Shown one piece after another: positions 1-7,811 of a stretch of DNA of 64,000 bases. Made by a program: the position numbers and the translations under genes. The stretch is from CAWJMD01 sp963843835 (GTDB taxonomy: Bacteria > Actinomycetota > Actinomycetes > Actinomycetales > CAWJMD01): NCBI GenBank assembly GCA_963843835.1, contig CAWJMD010000008.1:620001-684000 (forward strand). Reading direction: 5' to 3'. Numbering within the stretch: the stretch's first letter is position 1; each line of letters begins with the position of its first letter. The notes below the pieces were generated by a model. It did no database searches. It had not been told where the DNA came from and saw only the letters and a list, made by a program, of their open reading frames with translations.

Positions 1-178
1 TGGCGAGATCGGCGTCCTGCTGATCACGCACTACACGCGCATCCTGCGGTACATCAAGCCCGACTTCGTGCACGTCTTCATCGACGGCCGCATCGCCGAG
101 AACGGCGGTCCCGAGCTGGCCGACGAGCTCGAGGAGAACGGCTACGACCGGTTCCTGACCGCGAACGCGAGCAGCTGA
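1..178 (+). CDS. sufC: SufC, Fe-S assembly ATPase, C-terminal end only
   Basis: This is the last 58 codons of an ABC-type ATPase whose start lies left of the window. The visible residues include the H-loop LLITHYTRIL followed by a tail with IKPDFVHVFIDGRI and ENGGPELADELEE, typical of SufC, the soluble ATPase of the SufBCD scaffold that assembles Fe-S clusters in the cytoplasm. It stops 8 nt before sufS, so the genes form one operon. The assignment rests on the tail sequence and the sufS-sufU neighbours. Confidence 0.9.
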   Translation, partial: GEIGVLLITHYTRILRYIKPDFVHVFIDGRIAENGGPELADELEENGYDRFLTANASS

Positions 179-186
179 CTCCGCTC

Positions 187-1506
187 ATGACGACGAGCCC
201 CACCACCGGTGCCGCCGACGCAGTGCGCTCCGGTGGTGGGTTCGACGTCGCCCGTCTGCGGGCCGACTTCCCCATCCTCGGGCGGCTCCTCGCCGACGAG
301 AAGCCGCTGGTCTACCTCGACAGCGCCAACACCTCGCAGAAGCCGCGGGCGGTGCTCGACGCCGTGTCCGAGCAGCTGGGGTGGCACAACGCGAACGTGG
401 CCCGGGCCGTGCACCAGCTCGGCGCCGAGTCGACCGAGGCGTTCGAGGACGCCCGGCTCGACGTCGCCCGCTTCGTCGGTGCCACGCGCGCCGAGGAGGT
501 CGTCTTCACCAAGAACGCCTCCGAGGCGCTGAACCTCGTCGCCCGTGTGCTCGGGGACGCGGGCGCCACGGGCCACCCACGCGGGGTGCGGGCCGGTGAC
601 GAGATCGTCATCACCGAGCTGGAGCACCACTCGAACATCGTCCCGTGGCAACAGCTCGCGTCCCGTACCGGCGCCACGCTCCGATGGTTCCCCCTCACGG
701 ACGAGGGCCGCCTCGACCTCGCGGGCGTCGACGAGCTGATCACCGAGCGCACCAAGGTCGTCTCGGTCGCGTGGGTGTCCAACGCTCTCGGGACGGTCAT
801 CCCGGTGGCCGAGATCGCCCGCCGCGCGCACGAGGTCGGTGCCCTCGTCGTCGTCGACGCCTCACAGGCGGTGCCGCACCTGCCCGTTGACGTCGCCACG
901 CTCGGCGCGGACCTCGTGGCCTTCACCGGTCACAAGATGTGCGGGCCCACCGGCATCGGCGTGCTCTGGGGTCGCTACGACCTGCTCGCCGAGCTGCCCC
1001 CGTTCCTGGGCGGCGGCGAGATGATCGAGACCGTGTCGATGTCAGGATCGACGTTCGCGGCCCCGCCGCACCGTTTCGAGGCCGGGACGCCGCCGATCGC
1101 GGAGGCCGTCGGCCTCGGCGCGGCCGTCCGCTACCTCGAGGGCGTAGGGATGGACGCCGTGGCCGCGCACGAGCAGCACCTCACCGCCCGCGCGCTGGAA
1201 GGGCTGGCCACGGTGCCGGGACTTCGGGTGATGGGCCCGACCGAGGTGCGCGCCGGCCTGCCCGTCGACCGCGGCGGCGCCATCAGCTTCACCCTCGCGG
1301 GGGTCCACCCCCACGACATCGCGCAGGTGCTCGACTCCCTGGGGATCGCGGTGCGGGCCGGCCACCACTGCGCCAAACCCGTCCACCAGCGCTTCGGGGT
1401 GCAGTCGAGCACGCGGATGTCCTCGTACCTGTACACCACGCCGGACGAGATCGACGCTCTCGTGGACGGCCTCAACCACGTCCGCCACTTCTTCGGGGTG
1501 GCGTGA
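187..1506 (+). CDS. sufS: SufS cysteine desulfurase
   Basis: The 439-residue protein is a class II (SufS-type) cysteine desulfurase. It takes sulfur from L-cysteine as an enzyme persulfide, using PLP, and passes it to SufU. Lys250 in FTGHKMCGPTG is the PLP Schiff-base lysine, and Cys395 in RAGHHCAKP is the persulfide cysteine, followed by the usual RMSSYLYTT region. The N-terminus carries a short extension of about 20 residues before VARLRADFPIL. The stop codon overlaps the sufU start by one base (TGATG), which implies translational coupling. Length and motifs match the family, so the call is firm. Confidence 0.97.
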   Translation: MTTSPTTGAADAVRSGGGFDVARLRADFPILGRLLADEKPLVYLDSANTSQKPRAVLDAVSEQLGWHNANVARAVHQLGAESTEAFEDARLDVARFVGATRAEEVVFTKNASEALNLVARVLGDAGATGHPRGVRAGDEIVITELEHHSNIVPWQQLASRTGATLRWFPLTDEGRLDLAGVDELITERTKVVSVAWVSNALGTVIPVAEIARRAHEVGALVVVDASQAVPHLPVDVATLGADLVAFTGHKMCGPTGIGVLWGRYDLLAELPPFLGGGEMIETVSMSGSTFAAPPHRFEAGTPPIAEAVGLGAAVRYLEGVGMDAVAAHEQHLTARALEGLATVPGLRVMGPTEVRAGLPVDRGGAISFTLAGVHPHDIAQVLDSLGIAVRAGHHCAKPVHQRFGVQSSTRMSSYLYTTPDEIDALVDGLNHVRHFFGVA

Positions 1507-1952
1507 TGGACGTCCGTGAGCTGTACGAGCAGGTGATCCTCGACCACGCGAAGGCCCCCCACGGCGCCGGCCTGCGGGAGCCCTTCGACACCGAGGTCCA
1601 CCACGTGAACCCCACGTGCGGGGACGAGGTCACCCTGCGCGCGCGGGTCGCCGACGGCGTCGTGCAGGACGTCTCGTACGAGGTGCTCGGCTGCAGCATC
1701 TCGACGGCCGGTGCGTCGGTGATGGCCGACGCCGTGACCGGCCGGTCCGTCGAGGACGCCATGGCCGCGTACGACGCGGTCCTGGCGATGCTCCAGAGCC
1801 GCGGACGCACCGAACCCGATCCCGAGGTCCTCGGCGACGCCGTCGCCTTCGCGGGCGTCGCGAAGCTGCCCATGCGCGTCAAGTGCGCCCTGCTCGGCTG
1901 GGCCGCGATGCGCGATGCTGTACTCACCGCCACCACCAAGGAGGGCGCATGA
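1506..1952 (+). CDS. sufU: SufU zinc-dependent sulfurtransferase
   Basis: This 148-residue IscU-fold protein belongs to the SufU type, which accepts persulfide sulfur from SufS and hands it to the SufBCD scaffold. The three conserved cysteines are visible in NPTCGDEV, VLGCSIS and RVKCALLGW; in SufU these bind zinc together with an aspartate (the D after CG). The SufU-specific insertion between the second and third cysteines is present. The start is set by the TGATG overlap with sufS. It sits between sufS and a DUF59 gene, the standard actinobacterial suf order. Confidence 0.96.
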   Translation: MDVRELYEQVILDHAKAPHGAGLREPFDTEVHHVNPTCGDEVTLRARVADGVVQDVSYEVLGCSISTAGASVMADAVTGRSVEDAMAAYDAVLAMLQSRGRTEPDPEVLGDAVAFAGVAKLPMRVKCALLGWAAMRDAVLTATTKEGA

Positions 1953-2362
1953 CCACCGAGTCCCGCCAGGACACCCCCACGACCGAGGACGTGCCGGAGG
2001 TCGCCCCTGAGCAGCAGGCCGAGGCGCCGGCGAAGGCCGCCACGGCCCCGACCCCCGCGACCGCGGCAGACGTCGAGGAGGCCATGCGTGACGTGGTCGA
2101 CCCCGAGCTCGGCATCAACGTCGTCGACCTCGGACTCGTCTACGGCGTCACGGTCGACCAGCACAACCACGCCGTGCTCGACATGACGCTCACGTCCGCC
2201 GCGTGCCCGCTCACCGACGTGATCGAGGACCAGACCGCGCAGGCGCTCGACCCGATCGTCACCGGCCACCGGATCAACTGGGTCTGGATGCCGCCGTGGG
2301 GGCCGGACAAGATCACCGAGGACGGCCGCGAGATGCTGCGGGCCCTCGGCTTCAACGTCTGA
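1949..2362 (+). CDS. SufT-like DUF59 metal-sulfur cluster protein
   Basis: This is a 137-residue DUF59/MIP18 family protein. The core from about residue 40 has DPELGINVVDLGLVYGV and the cysteine motif TSAACPLTD, which mark the SufT/PaaD-like group involved in Fe-S cluster maturation or carrier function. The first 35 residues are a low-complexity acidic/Ala-Pro stretch, common in actinobacterial members. The ATG overlaps the sufU stop (ATGA), so it is the last gene of the suf operon. Its exact biochemical step is not established. Confidence 0.93.
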   Translation: MTTESRQDTPTTEDVPEVAPEQQAEAPAKAATAPTPATAADVEEAMRDVVDPELGINVVDLGLVYGVTVDQHNHAVLDMTLTSAACPLTDVIEDQTAQALDPIVTGHRINWVWMPPWGPDKITEDGREMLRALGFNV

Positions 2363-2386
2363 GCACCGCCGCCCCTGGTCACGCCC

Positions 2387-3013
2387 TCAGGGAGTGATCG
2401 GGGCCGCTGCAGGCCGGGCGGTCCGGAACAGCGCCTCGACCCCCTCGGCGTAGCCGTCCGGAGTGACGTCGCCGAGGATCAGCCGCTGCACGATGAAGCC
2501 CGGCATGAGGCCGAACAGCGCCTGGGCGACCAGGTCCGGGTCGGTGTGGGGGTCGACGAGCCCGGCCGCCTGCATGCGCCGCACGAGCCGGGCGAAGCTG
2601 CCCCGGATCTGCGCGTACTTCGCGGAGACGGATGCGCGGATCGCCTCGTCGCGCAGAGCCTCGGACCACGCCTGCAGCGCCACCCGCGTCACGTCCCCCT
2701 GCGGCGCGGCGGCGAGGCGGACCACGTGCGTCGTCAGGGTGCGGATCGCCTCCGCCGGCGTCGGGGGAGTGTCGGCCGTGGCCAGCTGGTCGAAGACCTC
2801 GTCGATGGTGCCGACGGCACGGTCCGCGATCGCGGCGATGATCTCGTCCTTGCTGCGGAAGTAGCCGTACACCGCTCCCGCCGACAGGCCCGACTCGCGG
2901 ATCACGTCCGCCATCGTCGTCTTGTGGAAACCCTCGCGCGCCACGCAGCGCCACGCCGCGACGACGATCTGCTCGCGGCGGGCGGCTCGGTGCTCGGCGC
3001 TGACTCTCGGCAT
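2387..3013 (-). CDS. TetR family transcriptional regulator
   Basis: The 208-residue protein has a TetR N-terminal helix-turn-helix: REQIVVAAWRCVAREGFHKTT, then ADVIRESGLSAGAVYGYF with the closing RSKDEII. The C-terminal ligand domain is not assignable to a known inducer. I start it at the ATG at 3013 (MPRVSAEHRAARR), not at the upstream in-frame codons, because this gives the usual TetR N-terminus and leaves the operator-like palindromes in the intergenic region. It is divergent from the membrane-protein gene at 3116, which it probably represses together with itself. Confidence 0.93.
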   Translation of the reverse strand: MPRVSAEHRAARREQIVVAAWRCVAREGFHKTTMADVIRESGLSAGAVYGYFRSKDEIIAAIADRAVGTIDEVFDQLATADTPPTPAEAIRTLTTHVVRLAAAPQGDVTRVALQAWSEALRDEAIRASVSAKYAQIRGSFARLVRRMQAAGLVDPHTDPDLVAQALFGLMPGFIVQRLILGDVTPDGYAEGVEALFRTARPAAAPITP

Positions 3014-3030
3014 GTCGAGGACAGTAAAAC

Positions 3031-3042
3031 GAACAATCGTTC
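3031..3042. promoter_or_regulatory. probable TetR operator, copy 1
   Basis: A GAAC-N4-GTTC palindrome (GAACAATCGTTC) lies 18 bp upstream of the tetR start. A second site with the same half-sites lies 53 bp away, centre to centre. Paired palindromes in a divergent tetR intergenic region are typical of autoregulation. Confidence 0.6.
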
Positions 3043-3083
3043 TTGACAACCGGACGCACCTGGGAGCAGCCTGAGCCCAAAGA

Positions 3084-3095
3084 GAACGACGGTTC
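3084..3095. promoter_or_regulatory. probable TetR operator, copy 2
   Basis: The second GAAC-N4-GTTC site (GAACGACGGTTC) ends 20 bp before the start of the membrane-protein gene. It shares both 4-bp half-sites with copy 1, and the centre differs. Confidence 0.55.
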
Positions 3096-3115
3096 GGTTT
3101 AACTGAGGAGGAGCC

Positions 3116-4099
3116 ATGGACGACCAGGACACCCCCCACGAGACGCGCCACGTCATCGGTGCTGTCGTCGGCCTCACGGCGCTGCTCTGCCTGTTGCTCA
3201 CCGCTTTCGCGTGGCCCTCGGCGAACAGCGCGCCGCGCGACGTGCCGCTCGCCGTGGCGGCGCCGGAGCAGGTGGCCGCCCAGATCTCCGGACGACTGGG
3301 CGAGGACGCCTTCGACGTGCGACCGGCCGCGGACGCGGCCGAGGCGACGCTGATGATCGAGTCACGCGAGGTGTACGGCGCCGTCGTGGCGGGTCCCGAC
3401 GGGGTGCAGGTGCTGACGGCGTCCGCCGCGAGCCCCGTGGTGGCCCAGCTGCTGGGGCAGGTCGCCGCCGGCCTGGGGGCCGCCGAGGGCCGGCCCGTCG
3501 CGGTGACGGACGTCGTCCCGTTGCCGGAGTCCGACCCGCGCGGGGCAGGGCTCGCCGCCGGGTCGCTGCCGCTCGTGCTGGGCGGCATCGCCACGGCTGC
3601 AGCGCTGGTGATCGCGGTGCGCAGCCGGTGGGCCCGCCTCGCCGGCGCCGCGGGCGTGGCCGTCGCGTCCGGGCTCGCGCTGACGGCGATCCTGCAGTTC
3701 TGGCTTGGCTCGCTGGACGGCAGCTACTGGGTCAACGCCTCGGTCGTCGCCCTGGCCACCGCCGCCACGTCCGTGTTCGTGCTCGGGCTCGAGCAGTGGC
3801 TCGGCCGCGCCGGGCTGGCGCTGGGCGCGGGGCTGATGATGCTGCTCGGCAACCCGCTGTCCGGGCTGACCAGCGCGCCGGAGCTGCTCCCGTCCGGCTG
3901 GGGCGCACTGGGCCAGCTGATGCCGCCCGGAGCCGGGGGCACGGCCCTGCGCTCGGTGGCCTTCTTCGACGGCTCCGGGAGCGGTCGGGCGCTGCTGGTC
4001 CTGGGGGCATGGCTGGTCGTCGGTCTCGTGCTGTGCCTCCTGCCGCCCCGGCGGTCGGAGCGGCTCGCCGGGCCGGCGCGTGAGGCGGCGGTGGCCTGA
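3116..4099 (+). CDS. ABC-2/YhgE-like membrane protein
   Basis: This 327-residue integral membrane protein starts after a strong AGGAGGAG ribosome site. One membrane segment lies near residues 14-34. It is followed by a roughly 110-residue exported domain (PLAVAAPEQVAAQI to VTDVVPLPESDP), then about five hydrophobic segments from residue 145 to the end, including LMMLLGNPLSG and a closing LVVGLVLCLLPP. The shape, one segment plus an outside domain plus a C-terminal bundle, matches ABC-2 or DUF3533/YhgE-type permeases. No ATPase partner is adjacent. It is divergent from a TetR gene and likely controlled by it, so an efflux-related role is plausible but unproven. Confidence 0.75.
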   Translation: MDDQDTPHETRHVIGAVVGLTALLCLLLTAFAWPSANSAPRDVPLAVAAPEQVAAQISGRLGEDAFDVRPAADAAEATLMIESREVYGAVVAGPDGVQVLTASAASPVVAQLLGQVAAGLGAAEGRPVAVTDVVPLPESDPRGAGLAAGSLPLVLGGIATAAALVIAVRSRWARLAGAAGVAVASGLALTAILQFWLGSLDGSYWVNASVVALATAATSVFVLGLEQWLGRAGLALGAGLMMLLGNPLSGLTSAPELLPSGWGALGQLMPPGAGGTALRSVAFFDGSGSGRALLVLGAWLVVGLVLCLLPPRRSERLAGPAREAAVA

Positions 4100-4161
4100 C
4101 CTGCCGCCCTGGCGAGGCCTGCGATGCTGTCGTCCGTGACAGTGACCTCGGACCCTGGCGA

Positions 4162-4809
4162 GTGAGCCACCGGCTGCTCGAGATCGCGCCCGAGCGACTC
4201 CAGCGCTGGGTGGTCGGCTTCAGTGACCGCCACGGCGAGACCGACGTCACGGTCGGGGAGTCCGTGGTGGTCCGTGCCGCCGACGGCGCCGTCGCCGACC
4301 TGGAGGTGCCGTTCGGCCCGGTGGAGCTCACCGGCGACCCGGTCGCGTCCCTGGCCGAGCACGCCGCGACGCCGCGGCAGGCAGCCCTCCTGCTCGTGCG
4401 CCGCGGCGGGTACGGGGTCGGCGTCGCCGACGGGTCCCGGCTCGTGCGGCACAAGGTGGGCACCCGGTACGTGCAGAGCCGCACGGCCGCCGGTGGATGG
4501 TCGCAGCAGCGCTTCGCGAGACGGCGAACCGGGCAGGCGGCGGGGCTGGTGCTCGCGGCCGTGGAGTCCGCCGTCGCGATGTGGGGTCGAGGTGAGGGCG
4601 GGAGCGCGGCGGGCGTACGGCTTGACGTGCTGGTCCCCGGCGGGGACAGGCTCCTGGTCGAGGAGGCGTTGGCCGACCCGCGACTGGCGTTCGTGGCCGC
4701 CCTGCCCCGCGGGCCCCTGCTCGACGTCCGCGACCCACGGCTCGACGTGCTGCGCGACACCGCCAAGCGCTACCGGTCGGTGCGAGTGCGCCTGACCGAG
4801 CCCGACTGA
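4162..4809 (+). CDS. acVLRF1-type peptidyl-tRNA hydrolase/release factor
   Basis: The 215-residue protein matches the actinobacterial Vms1-like release factor 1 family (acVLRF1), relatives of the eRF1 catalytic domain and of Vms1, which releases stalled peptides from tRNA. The signature is residues 100-122: GTRYVQSRT, AAGGWSQQRF, then ARRR. The Gln pair at 115-116 sits where the catalytic Gln is expected. The start is the GTG at 4162. It stands alone between a membrane protein and a small hypothetical gene. In actinobacteria its in vivo role is inferred from homology to ribosome-rescue factors. Confidence 0.85.
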   Translation: MSHRLLEIAPERLQRWVVGFSDRHGETDVTVGESVVVRAADGAVADLEVPFGPVELTGDPVASLAEHAATPRQAALLLVRRGGYGVGVADGSRLVRHKVGTRYVQSRTAAGGWSQQRFARRRTGQAAGLVLAAVESAVAMWGRGEGGSAAGVRLDVLVPGGDRLLVEEALADPRLAFVAALPRGPLLDVRDPRLDVLRDTAKRYRSVRVRLTEPD

Positions 4810-4840
4810 CCCCGACTGGTCCCGACTGGTCCCGACTGAC
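4801..4840 (+). repeat. four tandem 10-bp repeats over a stop codon
   Basis: Four head-to-tail copies of CCCGACTG(G/A)(T/C) run across the end of the acVLRF1 gene; the first copy supplies its last codons and TGA stop. Copies 2 and 3 are identical. Slippage could lengthen or shorten the array without affecting the protein beyond its last residue. Confidence 0.85.
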
Positions 4841-4927
4841 TCGCCTGCTCGCTTGAGCCGGGGCCTGTCGCCCGTGCGGCCGCCGTGCCAAGGTGGACGG
4901 GACAGCGCACGTCCGGGAAGAGGCACC

Positions 4928-5185
4928 ATGGTTCCGACGATGATCGTCTTCGGGCTCGTCCTCGGACGCTGGTGGAGGTCGGCGATCCTGTTCGGTACCG
5001 CCTTCTGGATGGTGGTCGTCGCGGCTGTGACGGGCGCCTCGACCGCCGGCGCCCTCGGCGCAGCGGCAGCCGTCGGGGCGATCAACGCGACGGCCGGTGC
5101 CGCCGCGCACCAGGGTGGGCTGTGGCTGGTCCGACGGGCACGACGTGCCGGGTGGTCCCTCAGGCGCAGGCCGCGAGCCACCTGA
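4928..5185 (+). CDS. small hydrophobic membrane protein, unknown
   Basis: This 85-residue protein begins MVPTMIVFGLVLGRWWR. It has two predicted membrane segments (about 16-35 and 40-60, rich in Ala/Gly/Val) and a basic tail (RRARRAGWSLRRRPRAT). I prefer the ATG at 4928 over the in-frame start at 4853 because the extra 25 residues are proline/arginine-rich and the ATG follows GGGAAGAGG. I do not recognise a family and assign no function. Confidence 0.55.
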   Translation: MVPTMIVFGLVLGRWWRSAILFGTAFWMVVVAAVTGASTAGALGAAAAVGAINATAGAAAHQGGLWLVRRARRAGWSLRRRPRAT

Positions 5186-5296
5186 GACCGGGCGTCGGCC
5201 GACCCCGGCAGGGGGCTCACGAGCGCGTCGGACTCCGAGCCGCCTCGACGATCTCCTTGGCTGCGAGCGAGGCTCGCTGCGACACGAGCCACCGCC

Positions 5297-5896
5297 TCAG
5301 TCGTCGACCCCCCGGGCCAGCAGGGCGTCGCCGGTCCGCTCGGCATGGCGGATCGTGCGCACCACGAGCGGGACCGCGAGTGCGTGCACGCTGCGCTCCA
5401 GCCCCCGGGCCCGGCGTGCCTCGGAGACGTCGTGCGCCATGGACGCGATCACCGGCACGGCGCGCACCGCGAGCGCGAGCCCGAGACCGGCCCTCTGCGG
5501 GTCGACACCCAACAACCTCAGGGGCCGCAGCAGGCGCACCAGCGCATCGAGCAGGTCCGTCACGCGGGTGGTCAGGGTGACCAGCGCGGCGGCGGCCACC
5601 GCGACGACGATCGTGCCGACCACGACCACGGCCCCGCGCCAGCCCGCCGTCCACCACTGGAAGGGCACGAGCAGCAGCACGATCCAGCGCAGGGGCCACA
5701 CCTGCCGGGCGGCGACCTGCGGTGACCACCCGGCCACGGCGTAGGCGGCCAGGCACGCCAGTGCCCCGACCAGCACGACGGCGGGGGAGCGCCAGGCGAC
5801 CAGGACGGACGTGAACGCCGCCAGACCGGCGAGCTTCGCGCCCGCGGGGGCGCGGTGCAGGAGCGACGTCCCCGCGCGGAAGGTGCCGACGCTCAT
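5297..5896 (-). CDS. bioN: ECF transporter transmembrane protein EcfT (BioN-like)
   Basis: The 199-residue CbiQ/EcfT family protein is the transmembrane coupling subunit of an energy-coupling-factor importer. Several membrane spans fill the first two thirds. The C-terminal EcfT signatures are visible as SEARRARGLE and ALLARGVDD, the Ala-Arg-Gly helices that contact the ATPase. The ATG overlaps the ecfA stop by four bases. It is the last gene of the bioY operon, so BioN is the likely role. Confidence 0.88.
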   Translation of the reverse strand: MSVGTFRAGTSLLHRAPAGAKLAGLAAFTSVLVAWRSPAVVLVGALACLAAYAVAGWSPQVAARQVWPLRWIVLLLVPFQWWTAGWRGAVVVVGTIVVAVAAAALVTLTTRVTDLLDALVRLLRPLRLLGVDPQRAGLGLALAVRAVPVIASMAHDVSEARRARGLERSVHALAVPLVVRTIRHAERTGDALLARGVDD

Positions 5897-6567
5897 GAGG
5901 CCAGCGCCCGGTAGAAGGCCACCGACTCGGCAGCGGACCCGTCGGCGACGACCCGTCCCTCGTCGACGACCAGCACTCGGTCCCACCCGTCGACGAGGTC
6001 GAGGTCGTGGGTGACCAGCACCACCTGCTCCTCGAGGCCCAGCAGGAGGTCCGAGACCATGCGCGTGTTACGCAGGTCGAGAAGCGTCGTGGGCTCGTCG
6101 CAGACCAGCACGTCGGGCTCGGTGACCAGCACCGCGGCCACGGCCAGCAGCTGCTTCTGCCCGCCCGACAGCAGGTGCGCCGGGTGGTCGGCGTGCCCGT
6201 CCAGGCCGAAGCGGCGCAGCGTCTCGTCGACCCGGCGACCCGCGTCGTCGGGCGTGAGGTTGAGGCGGCGCAGGGAGAACGCCACGTCCTCGGCGACCGT
6301 CGGCATCACGATCTGCGCGTCCGGGTCGGTGAAGACGAAGCCGACCCTGCGACGCACGGCGGCGCCGTGACGGCGCGTGTCGAGCCCGTCCACCTCGACG
6401 GAGCCCACCGACGGCAGCACGAGACCGTTGAGCAGCCGTGCGAGCGACGACTTGCCGGAGCCGTTGGCGCCCAGCACCGCGACCTTGCCCTCGGTCAGGT
6501 CGAGGGTGACGTCCCGGAGCGCCCACCGTTCGCCGTACCGCACCCCTGCCCCGGTCAGGCGGATCAT
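5893..6567 (-). CDS. bioM: ECF transporter ATPase (BioM-like)
   Basis: This 224-residue ABC ATPase has Walker A GANGSGKSS (residues 33-41), a VFTDPDAQIV Q-loop, signature LLSGGQKQL, Walker B VLVCDEPT and the H-loop VLVTHDLDL. These are hallmarks of EcfA/CbiO-type ATPases. Only one ATPase gene is present, as in BioMNY transporters that work with a homodimeric BioM. It overlaps the thiolase stop and the ecfT start (ATGA on both sides), so all three are co-translated with bioY and power biotin import. Confidence 0.9.
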   Translation of the reverse strand: MIRLTGAGVRYGERWALRDVTLDLTEGKVAVLGANGSGKSSLARLLNGLVLPSVGSVEVDGLDTRRHGAAVRRRVGFVFTDPDAQIVMPTVAEDVAFSLRRLNLTPDDAGRRVDETLRRFGLDGHADHPAHLLSGGQKQLLAVAAVLVTEPDVLVCDEPTTLLDLRNTRMVSDLLLGLEEQVVLVTHDLDLVDGWDRVLVVDEGRVVADGSAAESVAFYRALAS

Positions 6568-7760
6568 CCGACCCGCTCCACCAGCAACGCCAGGCCCTGA
6601 CCGCCGCCGACCGCGCACGTGGCCAGCCCGAGGGTGCCCGCGGGCACGTCGGCACGGACCAGGTGGCCGAACAACCGCACGACGAGCAGGGCGCCCGAGG
6701 CTCCCCAGGGGTGGCCGAGGGCGATCGCTCCGCCGGACGGGCAGACCCGGTCGGCGTCGGCGCCCAACGGGTCGATGCCCAGGGCGTCGGTGCAGGCCAG
6801 CAGCTGGGCGGCGAAGGCCTCCGTCACCTCCAGGACGGCCACGTCGTCGAGGCGGGTTGCCGTCCGGTCGAGCACCGTCCGCACCGCGGGAACGGGTCCG
6901 AGGCCGGGCAGGCGCGGGTCGACGCCGCACGCCACCCAGCCGCGCACCGCCAGCCCGGGCAGGTCGAGGTCCGCCCTCAGGTGCTCAGGGACGAGGGCGA
7001 CCGCCGCCGCACCGTCGCTGACCCCGCACGAGTTGCCCGCCGTCACCGAGCCGCCGGGCGCGAAGGCGCCCGGCAGCCGGGCCAGCAGCTCGGGACTGAG
7101 CCGTGGCCGCGGCCGCTCGTCCGCCGTCACCGCACCGACGTGGACCAGCTCGGGGTCGAACGTCCCGGCGAGGGCGGCCGCGACGGCGCGGCGATGCGAC
7201 CGCAGGGCGTAGGCGTCCTGTCGTTCGCGGGAGACACCGCAACGGTCGGCGACGTCCTGGGCGGCCGGGCCCATGTCGGGGTCGCCGAGGTCCGCCGGGG
7301 CGAACGGCGCCCGGGCGTACGCCACCGGGTCCTGTCCGGGTCGCGCGGGCCAGGTCCTGGTGGGGGCCGTGCTGGCGCTCTCGGCACCGCCCGCGAGCAC
7401 GATGCCGGCCGAGCCGGCCATCACCGAGGCCGCGGCCACGTGGACGGCCTCCTGCCCGCTCCCGCACTGCCGGTCGACGGTCAGTCCCGGCACCGACGTG
7501 CCGAGCCCGGCAGCCAGCGCGGCGACCCGGGCGGGGTTCCCGCCGGGGCCCATCACGTTGCCGAGCACCACCTCGTCGACCGGGGTGTCGACGCCGAGCG
7601 CGACGAGGTCGGCGTGCAGCGCCGCGAGGACCGGGGAGGCCAGGGCTACCACGTCGACGTCCGACAGCGCATGGCCCGCCGTGCCCACGGGGGTGCGCCG
7701 CGCGGCGACGATGACGGGGGTGCGGTCCGGGGCCGGGACGGCGTGGGGGGCGACGGTCAT
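6564..7760 (-). CDS. Thiolase family acetyl-CoA acyltransferase (YhfS-like)
   Basis: The 398-residue thiolase keeps the nucleophilic Cys99 (DRQCGSGQ), His350 (IALGHPWGASG) and the second cysteine, Cys382 (CAVGGGQG). The usual NEAF motif reads VTEAFAAQ, replacing the conserved Asn that orients the catalytic water. Substrate or activity may therefore differ from ordinary acetyl-CoA acetyltransferases. It overlaps ecfA and lies 51 bp after the acyl-CoA ligase gene. In Bacillus subtilis the BirA-controlled yhfU-yhfT-yhfS genes (BioY, ligase, thiolase) have the same content, which suggests a shared role around biotin or its pimelate precursor. Confidence 0.9.
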   Translation of the reverse strand: MTVAPHAVPAPDRTPVIVAARRTPVGTAGHALSDVDVVALASPVLAALHADLVALGVDTPVDEVVLGNVMGPGGNPARVAALAAGLGTSVPGLTVDRQCGSGQEAVHVAAASVMAGSAGIVLAGGAESASTAPTRTWPARPGQDPVAYARAPFAPADLGDPDMGPAAQDVADRCGVSRERQDAYALRSHRRAVAAALAGTFDPELVHVGAVTADERPRPRLSPELLARLPGAFAPGGSVTAGNSCGVSDGAAAVALVPEHLRADLDLPGLAVRGWVACGVDPRLPGLGPVPAVRTVLDRTATRLDDVAVLEVTEAFAAQLLACTDALGIDPLGADADRVCPSGGAIALGHPWGASGALLVVRLFGHLVRADVPAGTLGLATCAVGGGQGLALLVERVG

Positions 7761-7811
7761 GGCGTCGTCAGCGTAGGGCGCGCGGAGCGGGCGCCGACCA
7801 CCCGAGGTCGG

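Noticed and set aside
2379..2397. hairpin between sufT-like and tetR genes
   Set aside because: Six pairs with a mismatch and a five-base loop overlapping the tetR stop; too weak to call a terminator.
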